Source: Chloroflexota bacterium
GTDB taxonomy: Bacteria; Chloroflexota; Limnocylindria; Limnocylindrales; CSP1-4
Direction of reading: 5' to 3'
Assembly: GCA_013694835.1 (NCBI GenBank)
Contig: JACDBP010000126.1
Coordinates: 1-6,559 of the forward strand
Length of the DNA stretch: 6,559 nucleotides
How positions within the stretch are numbered: position 1 is the stretch's first letter; every line of letters begins with the position of its first letter. This document shows positions 5,531-6,559 of this stretch, in pieces. Below the pieces are notes generated by a model. The model was not told the origin of the DNA, did no database searches, and worked only from the letters and a program-made list of their open reading frames with translations. Both the position numbers and the translations under genes were made by a program.

Positions 5531-6559
5531 GCGCCCCGGCGATGCCGGCATGGGCCGGCGAGCGGCTGCTGTCGCTGGAGGAGGCGCTGAAGCGGATGCT
5601 GGCGCGGGTCGAGCCGCTTTCCGCCGAGGACGTCGCGCTCACGGCGCCCGCCGAGCTCCTGGGCCGGGTGGCGAGCGGCGACGTCACCGCGCGGCTGTCG
5701 ATGCCGCCGTGGGACGACTCGGCGATGGACGGGTTCGCGGTCCGCGCGGCGGACGTCGATGGGGCGTCCGCGGGGGCCGCGATCCAGCTGCGAGTAATCG
5801 GCGAGGCGGCCGCAGGGAAGCCATCGTCAGCCGAGCTCCAGCCAGGCACCGCCATCCGCATCCTGACCGGGGCGCCGGTCCCGGCGGGCGCCGACGCGGT
5901 CGTGCCGGTGGAGCTGACCGATGCCCCCCGCGGCATGGCCGACCTGCCGGCGGAGGTCTCCGTCCATGCGACCGTAGCGCTGGGTGCGCACATCCGCCCG
6001 TCCGGCAGCGATCTTGTCGCCGGCCGCGTCGTCATCCTCCGCGGCACGCCGATCTCGCCGCACCACGTGGCGGGGCTCGTCGCTGCGGGTCATGCCACGG
6101 TCGCGGTCCATGCTCGCCCACGCGTCGCGGTCCTCAGCACCGGCGACGAGCTGACCGACCCGGGTGCCTTCCTGGGACCTGGCCGGATCCACGACAGCAG
6201 TGGGCCGGGCATCGCGGCCCAGGTCGTGGCCGCCGGTGGACGTCTGGTGAGTGTGGCTAGGGCTCGTGACCACCTCAACGAAGTCGAACGGGCCCTCCGT
6301 GCCGCGGTGGCCGCCGCAGATGTCGTCCTCGTCACCGGCGGCGTCTCGGTCGGCGCGCATGACGTGGTCAAGGATGCCTTCGAGCGGATCGGTGAGATCG
6401 ACCTCTGGCGGGTCGCGATCCAGCCGGGCAAGCCACTGGCCTTCGGACGAGCCCTGCGCGCGGACGGCGGGACGACGCTGCTGTTCGGCCTGCCGGGCAA
6501 TCCCGTGAGCAGTTTCGTGACCTTCGAGCTCTTCGTGAGGCCGGTCCTCAAGCGATTCG
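5527..6559 (+). CDS. moeA: Molybdopterin molybdenumtransferase MoeA (3' end beyond window)
   Basis: This enzyme inserts molybdate into adenylylated molybdopterin, the last common step of molybdenum cofactor synthesis. The 344 visible codons are open to the window end; MoeA usually has about 400 residues, so most of domain IV is missing. Motifs in order: MPPWDDSAMDGFAVR (59-73), ILTGAPVPAGADAVVPVE (112-129), PRVAVLSTGDEL (198-209), VTGGVSVGAHDVVKD (269-283), QPGKPLAFG (299-307) and GLPGNPVSSFVTFELFVRP (321-339). The conserved GED after the IR motif reads GSD (160-162), a small departure. GTG 5527 forms a GTGA overlap with the protease stop, which points to coupled translation; ATG 5542 is an alternative with no ribosome site. 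No other cofactor genes are visible, but they could lie downstream of the window. Confidence 0.95.
   Translation, partial: MSAPAMPAWAGERLLSLEEALKRMLARVEPLSAEDVALTAPAELLGRVASGDVTARLSMPPWDDSAMDGFAVRAADVDGASAGAAIQLRVIGEAAAGKPSSAELQPGTAIRILTGAPVPAGADAVVPVELTDAPRGMADLPAEVSVHATVALGAHIRPSGSDLVAGRVVILRGTPISPHHVAGLVAAGHATVAVHARPRVAVLSTGDELTDPGAFLGPGRIHDSSGPGIAAQVVAAGGRLVSVARARDHLNEVERALRAAVAAADVVLVTGGVSVGAHDVVKDAFERIGEIDLWRVAIQPGKPLAFGRALRADGGTTLLFGLPGNPVSSFVTFELFVRPVLKRF

Noticed and set aside
4220..5551. 443-codon open frame on the minus strand
   Set aside because: It is antisense to the site-2 protease and DUF1461 genes, rich in Arg, Glu, His and Asp without domain motifs, a common by-product of high-GC coding DNA.
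1..6559. tRNA, rRNA, insertion sequence or riboswitch
   Set aside because: No cloverleaf, transposase motif, terminal inverted repeat pair or recognisable riboswitch core was seen on either strand; in particular the leader before moeA is absent because it overlaps the previous gene, so no Moco riboswitch can fit there.

Overview
High-GC bacterial DNA with densely packed genes, GTG starts and strong GGAGG-type ribosome sites. The gene mix is an APC permease with a long cytosolic tail, DUF2277, a DUF1461 membrane protein, a CBS-tailed site-2 protease and a secreted trypsin. This suggests Chloroflexota (a Limnocylindria-like lineage) or, less likely, Actinomycetota. That placement is inference from gene content only; no rRNA or other phylogenetic marker is present.

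Left part (1-974): two incomplete genes meet at a sharp joint near position 264. Before it lies the start of a small DUF1801-like protein (143 onward). After it lies the last third of an APC-family permease, two membrane helices plus the cytosolic tail (to 974). Each is missing the half that should face the other, so this is either a real deletion or rearrangement or an assembly chimera. Bases 1-142 are open on both strands and cannot be assigned with confidence. A strong 12-bp hairpin (1010-1043) separates the permease from the convergent gene.

Middle (1068-2237): a minus-strand gene encodes a complete secreted S1A serine protease with signal peptide, propeptide, catalytic triad and the S1-pocket aspartate of trypsin. 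Its upstream region (2010-2237) is shared with the divergent rightward gene set. It carries five head-to-tail copies of a 10-bp unit, ACTTGACAC(G/C), and a short palindrome. The repeat array is the least explained signal in the window.

Right part (2238-6559): seven co-directional genes, tightly spaced: a 73-aa acidic Pro-rich protein, DUF2277, OsmC peroxidase, a DUF4332-like helix-hairpin-helix protein, a DUF1461 membrane protein, an M50 site-2 protease with two CBS domains, and moeA (molybdenum cofactor insertion, cut by the window end). Gaps are 3, 45, 1 and 32 bp, then overlaps of 13 and 4 bp, so an operon with translational coupling is likely in at least the last part. The combination covers peroxide defence, intramembrane proteolysis and molybdenum cofactor synthesis. 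It does not form a recognised single pathway, and I see no clear new defence or mobile system.
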